Origin: Insolitispirillum peregrinum
Lineage (GTDB): Bacteria; Pseudomonadota; Alphaproteobacteria; Rhodospirillales; Rhodospirillaceae
NCBI RefSeq assembly: GCF_042665255.1
Contig: NZ_JBHTCD010000006.1
Reading direction: 5' to 3' (one strand)
DNA: 64,000 nucleotides
Under the pieces are notes generated by a model. That model did no database searches. It was not told the DNA's origin and saw nothing but the letters and a program-made list of their open reading frames with translations. Of this stretch, positions 61,691 to 64,000 are shown in pieces; the stretch's first letter is position 1, and each line of letters begins with the position of its first letter. The position numbers were made by a program, and so were the translations under genes.

Positions 61691-62779
61691 ATGTCGTTTA
61701 TTTCCGCCCGTTGGCTGACCACGCCGCTGTTCGCTGCCGCCTGCTCTGTTGGGCTGCTGGCCTCGTCCCCCAGCTTTGCCGATGAAAAACTTCCGAACGT
61801 GATGATCCTGGCCACCGGTGGCACCATTGCCGGGACCGGTGCCACCAGCACCACCACCGTCGGCTATACCGCTGCCAAGATTGGTGTTGAGCAGCTGATC
61901 GAAGCGGTGCCGGAACTGAAGAAGGTCGCCAACGTCAAGGGCGAGCAGGTGTTCCAGATCGCCAGCGAAAACATGACCAATGACCATTGGCTGAAGCTGT
62001 CGAAGCGGGTTAACGAACTGCTGGCCAAGCCGGATGTCGATGGCATCGTCATCACCCACGGCACTGATACCATCGAAGAAACCGCCTATTTCCTCGATCT
62101 GACCGTTCACAGCGCCAAGCCGGTGGTGATCGTCGGCGCCATGCGTCCGGCGACCGCCATCAGCGCCGACGGCCCGATCAACCTCTATAACGCCGTCAGC
62201 CTGGCGGGCAGCAAGGATGCGGTCGGCAAGGGCGTGCTGGTTGCGCTGAACGACCAGATCAACGCTGGCCGTGACGTCACCAAGACCAACACCTCGACCG
62301 CTGACACCTTCCGCACCCCGGAACTGGGCATGCTGGGCTACATGCAGGGCGGCCTGCCGCACTTCTACCGCCAGCCGGTGCGCAAGCACACCACCGAAAG
62401 CGAGTTCGACGTCAGCAAGCTCGACAGCCTGCCGCAGGTTGACATCGTTTATGGCTATGCCAACAACAACCGCATTGCGCTGGATGCCTTCGTGAAGGCC
62501 GGTGCCAAGGGCATCATCCACGCTGGTGTGGGCGATGGCAGCCTGTCGAACGCCATGAAGCCGGGCTTGATTGATGCCCGCAAGGACGGCGTGGTGATCG
62601 TGCGCAGCTCGCGCGTTGGCAACGGCATTCTGGCCCGCAACGGCGAAGCCAACGATGACGAACTGGACTTCGTGGCCAGCGACACCCTGAACCCGCAGAA
62701 AGCCCGCATCCTGCTGATGCTGGCCCTGACCAAGACCAGCGACACCAAGGCCATCCAGAAGATGTTCTACACCTATTAA
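61691..62779 (+). CDS. ansB: Type II (periplasmic) L-asparaginase
   Basis: This 362-residue enzyme hydrolyses asparagine to aspartate and ammonia. An N-terminal signal peptide (about 1-28, ending SFA-DE) is followed by VMILATGGTIAGTG (first catalytic Thr) and GIVITHGTDTIEETAYFL (second Thr, Asp and Lys-site motif). ASENMTNDHW lies between the two motifs. The ATG at 61691 follows GAGAGGAAG. The longer open frame upstream lacks support. It is monocistronic, between two terminators. Confidence 0.95.
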   Translation: MSFISARWLTTPLFAAACSVGLLASSPSFADEKLPNVMILATGGTIAGTGATSTTTVGYTAAKIGVEQLIEAVPELKKVANVKGEQVFQIASENMTNDHWLKLSKRVNELLAKPDVDGIVITHGTDTIEETAYFLDLTVHSAKPVVIVGAMRPATAISADGPINLYNAVSLAGSKDAVGKGVLVALNDQINAGRDVTKTNTSTADTFRTPELGMLGYMQGGLPHFYRQPVRKHTTESEFDVSKLDSLPQVDIVYGYANNNRIALDAFVKAGAKGIIHAGVGDGSLSNAMKPGLIDARKDGVVIVRSSRVGNGILARNGEANDDELDFVASDTLNPQKARILLMLALTKTSDTKAIQKMFYTY

Positions 62780-62885
62780 GACGTATTCGTCTTTCTCGAA
62801 TCTCCTTTTGCGTCGCGGTCTGTCGCAGACTGCGACGCACATTCCGACCCCTCCTGACGGTCTCCCCTTGATCGTCAGTTCCTCT

Positions 62886-62921
62886 AACGCTGGTGGTTGC
62901 AAAACCACCAGCGTCTTTTTT
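62886..62921 (+). terminator. Rho-independent terminator of ansB
   Basis: AACGCTGGTGGTT and AACCACCAGCGT pair with a GCAA-type loop and are followed by CTTTTTTT. It lies about 110 bases past the ansB stop. A second inverted repeat (AGAGCAGCGTGC/GCACGCTGCTCT, 62923-62963) follows at once. Confidence 0.9.
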
Positions 62922-62978
62922 TAGAGCAGCGTGCGTTGAAAAGGACGCAGGCACGCTGCTCTAACCTTTTGTTCTGTC

Positions 62979-63021
62979 GCATTGTTGTTGCGAAAACCGG
63001 TTCCCACTTTTCGCACAATGC
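62979..63021. repeat. Dispersed 43-bp palindromic repeat
   Basis: GCATTGTTGTTGCGAAAACC to TTCGCACAATGC is nearly the exact reverse complement of the unit in the tandem array at 35817-36064. It lies between ansB and the exporter gene, ten bases from the exporter stop. Confidence 0.9.
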
Positions 63022-63031
63022 TCCAGGGGCG

Positions 63032-64000
63032 TTACGGCTGCTCGCTGGTGCGGTGAAAGACCGGGGTCAGGCCGAGCACGGCGATGGCGCAGCACAGGCA
63101 GACCACCACCACCATCGCGGTCGGGGTGCCGTCATTGAGCAGGCTGACCAGAAAGCTTGATACCGCGCCGCAGCCAAAACAGGCCGAGGTCAGGGCGGCG
63201 GCGGCGGCACCGACATTGTTCGGGTACAACGCCATGATGCGGGCGGTCATGTTCGATGACTGCATGGCCGTAACGCCAATGACCGGCAGCAACGGCAGGA
63301 CAATCGCCCACAGGCCCCCCATGCCGAACACTCCGGCCAGCAGCAAGGGGATACTGCTGGCAAAGGCGATCAGCGCCGCCCGCAACGACAGGGTGGTCAG
63401 CGGCCAGCGGCTGACCAGACGGCTGTTGGCGACGGTGAACAGCATTTGCGACAGGATGTTGATGCCGAACAAAAAGCCGTAAAGCTGCGGCGATACCTGA
63501 AAGTGCTCGATATAGACAAACGGCGTTCCGGCGATATAGGCGAACATGGCGGCAAAGGTGCCGCCAGCGCACAGCACACAGCCCCATGCGGCGCGGTCGG
63601 TCAGCAGACGACCGTAAACGGCCATCGCGGCGCTCAGGCGCAGGCCGGACCGGCGTTCGGGCGGATGCGGTTCGGGAATGGCGAACCAGGTGATGGCAAA
63701 GGCGATCGCCCCATAGACGGCCAGCAGCCAGAACACGGCGGTCCAGTCCCAGAAATACAGCAATTGCCCGCCGACCAGTGGCGCCATCATCGGGGTGATG
63801 GCGGTGACCAGCGCCACCAGAGACAGGATGCGGGCGGCGGCGTCGCGCGGATAGACGTCGCGCACAATCGCCCGTCCCAGCACGGCGGCCGCCCCACCGC
63901 CGAAGGCCTGCAAAAAGCGCAGGGCAATCAGCAGTTCAATCGAGCGGGCGAAGGCGCAGGCCAGCGAAGCGACAATGAACAGGGCAATCCCGAACAGGAT
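63032..64000 (-). CDS. Bcr/CflA-type MFS drug exporter, C-terminal part (cut by window edge)
   Basis: The open frame enters from the right edge and ends at 63032, about 322 codons. It shows typical major-facilitator features with at least eight hydrophobic helices, including ALRFLQAFGGGAAAVLGRAI with the conserved VRDVYPRDAAARIL loop (Bcr/CflA motif), and YIAGTPFVYIEHFQVSPQLY. The C-terminus ends GLTPVFHRTSEQP. These exporters pump hydrophobic drugs out with proton exchange. The start codon lies outside the window. Confidence 0.9.
   Translation of the reverse strand: MLFGIALFIVASLACAFARSIELLIALRFLQAFGGGAAAVLGRAIVRDVYPRDAAARILSLVALVTAITPMMAPLVGGQLLYFWDWTAVFWLLAVYGAIAFAITWFAIPEPHPPERRSGLRLSAAMAVYGRLLTDRAAWGCVLCAGGTFAAMFAYIAGTPFVYIEHFQVSPQLYGFLFGINILSQMLFTVANSRLVSRWPLTTLSLRAALIAFASSIPLLLAGVFGMGGLWAIVLPLLPVIGVTAMQSSNMTARIMALYPNNVGAAAAALTSACFGCGAVSSFLVSLLNDGTPTAMVVVVCLCCAIAVLGLTPVFHRTSEQP

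Overview
This GC-rich 64 kb window looks chromosomal and comes from an alphaproteobacterium, most likely a Rhodospirillales member. The evidence is the complete division/cell-wall (dcw) cluster ending in an FtsZ with the alphaproteobacterial C-terminal tail, the elongator tRNA-Met type, a H2-sensing HupUV pair, and palindromic interspersed repeats of a kind common in this class. The species cannot be fixed from the sequence.

Layout. (1) 1-9.6 kb: the 5' part of an IS1595-type transposase, tRNA-Pro(CGG), sbcD-sbcC, and a FIST-domain sensor translationally coupled to a triple-PAS hybrid histidine kinase (a NosP/NahK-like pair). (2) 9.7-13.0 kb: a predicted membrane protein, a CgeB-like glycosyltransferase and an unknown helical protein. 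(3) 13.3-34.5 kb, all on the minus strand: mraZ-rsmH-ftsL-ftsI-murEF (fused)-mraY-murD-ftsW-murG-murC-murB-ddl-ftsQ-ftsA-ftsZ, then a terminator and lpxC. Most junctions are 1-4 base overlaps, so this is one long transcription and translation unit. A promoter overlapped by four 10-bp ATGGG-type repeats precedes mraZ. (4) 34.5-36.2 kb: an AT-rich non-coding stretch, the RNase P RNA gene rnpB, four tandem 62-bp palindromic repeats touching the rnpB 5' end, and a copy of a MITE-like element. (5) 36.3-46.3 kb: an orphan regulatory hydrogenase (hupUV), threonine dehydratase, a membrane histidine kinase, a LysE exporter, rpsD, a patatin-like lipase and tRNA-Met.

(6) 46.4-61.4 kb: a tightly packed plus-strand cluster of twelve genes: two radical SAM enzymes, a C-methyltransferase, three sugar-nucleotide-type SDRs, a GT9-like protein, an old-yellow-enzyme oxidoreductase, a HAD-kinase fusion, a split transketolase and a 627-residue protein I do not recognise. 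This looks like a pathway for an unusual, branched or carbon-extended sugar, or another surface small molecule. It is the best candidate here for an undescribed system. (7) 61.7-64 kb: a periplasmic type II asparaginase and the end of a Bcr/CflA-type drug exporter that runs off the right edge.

Two repeat families are scattered between genes: a 43-bp palindrome (six copies, four of them in the 62-bp tandem array) and a 177-bp element with 13-bp terminal inverted repeats (one complete copy and two partial ones).
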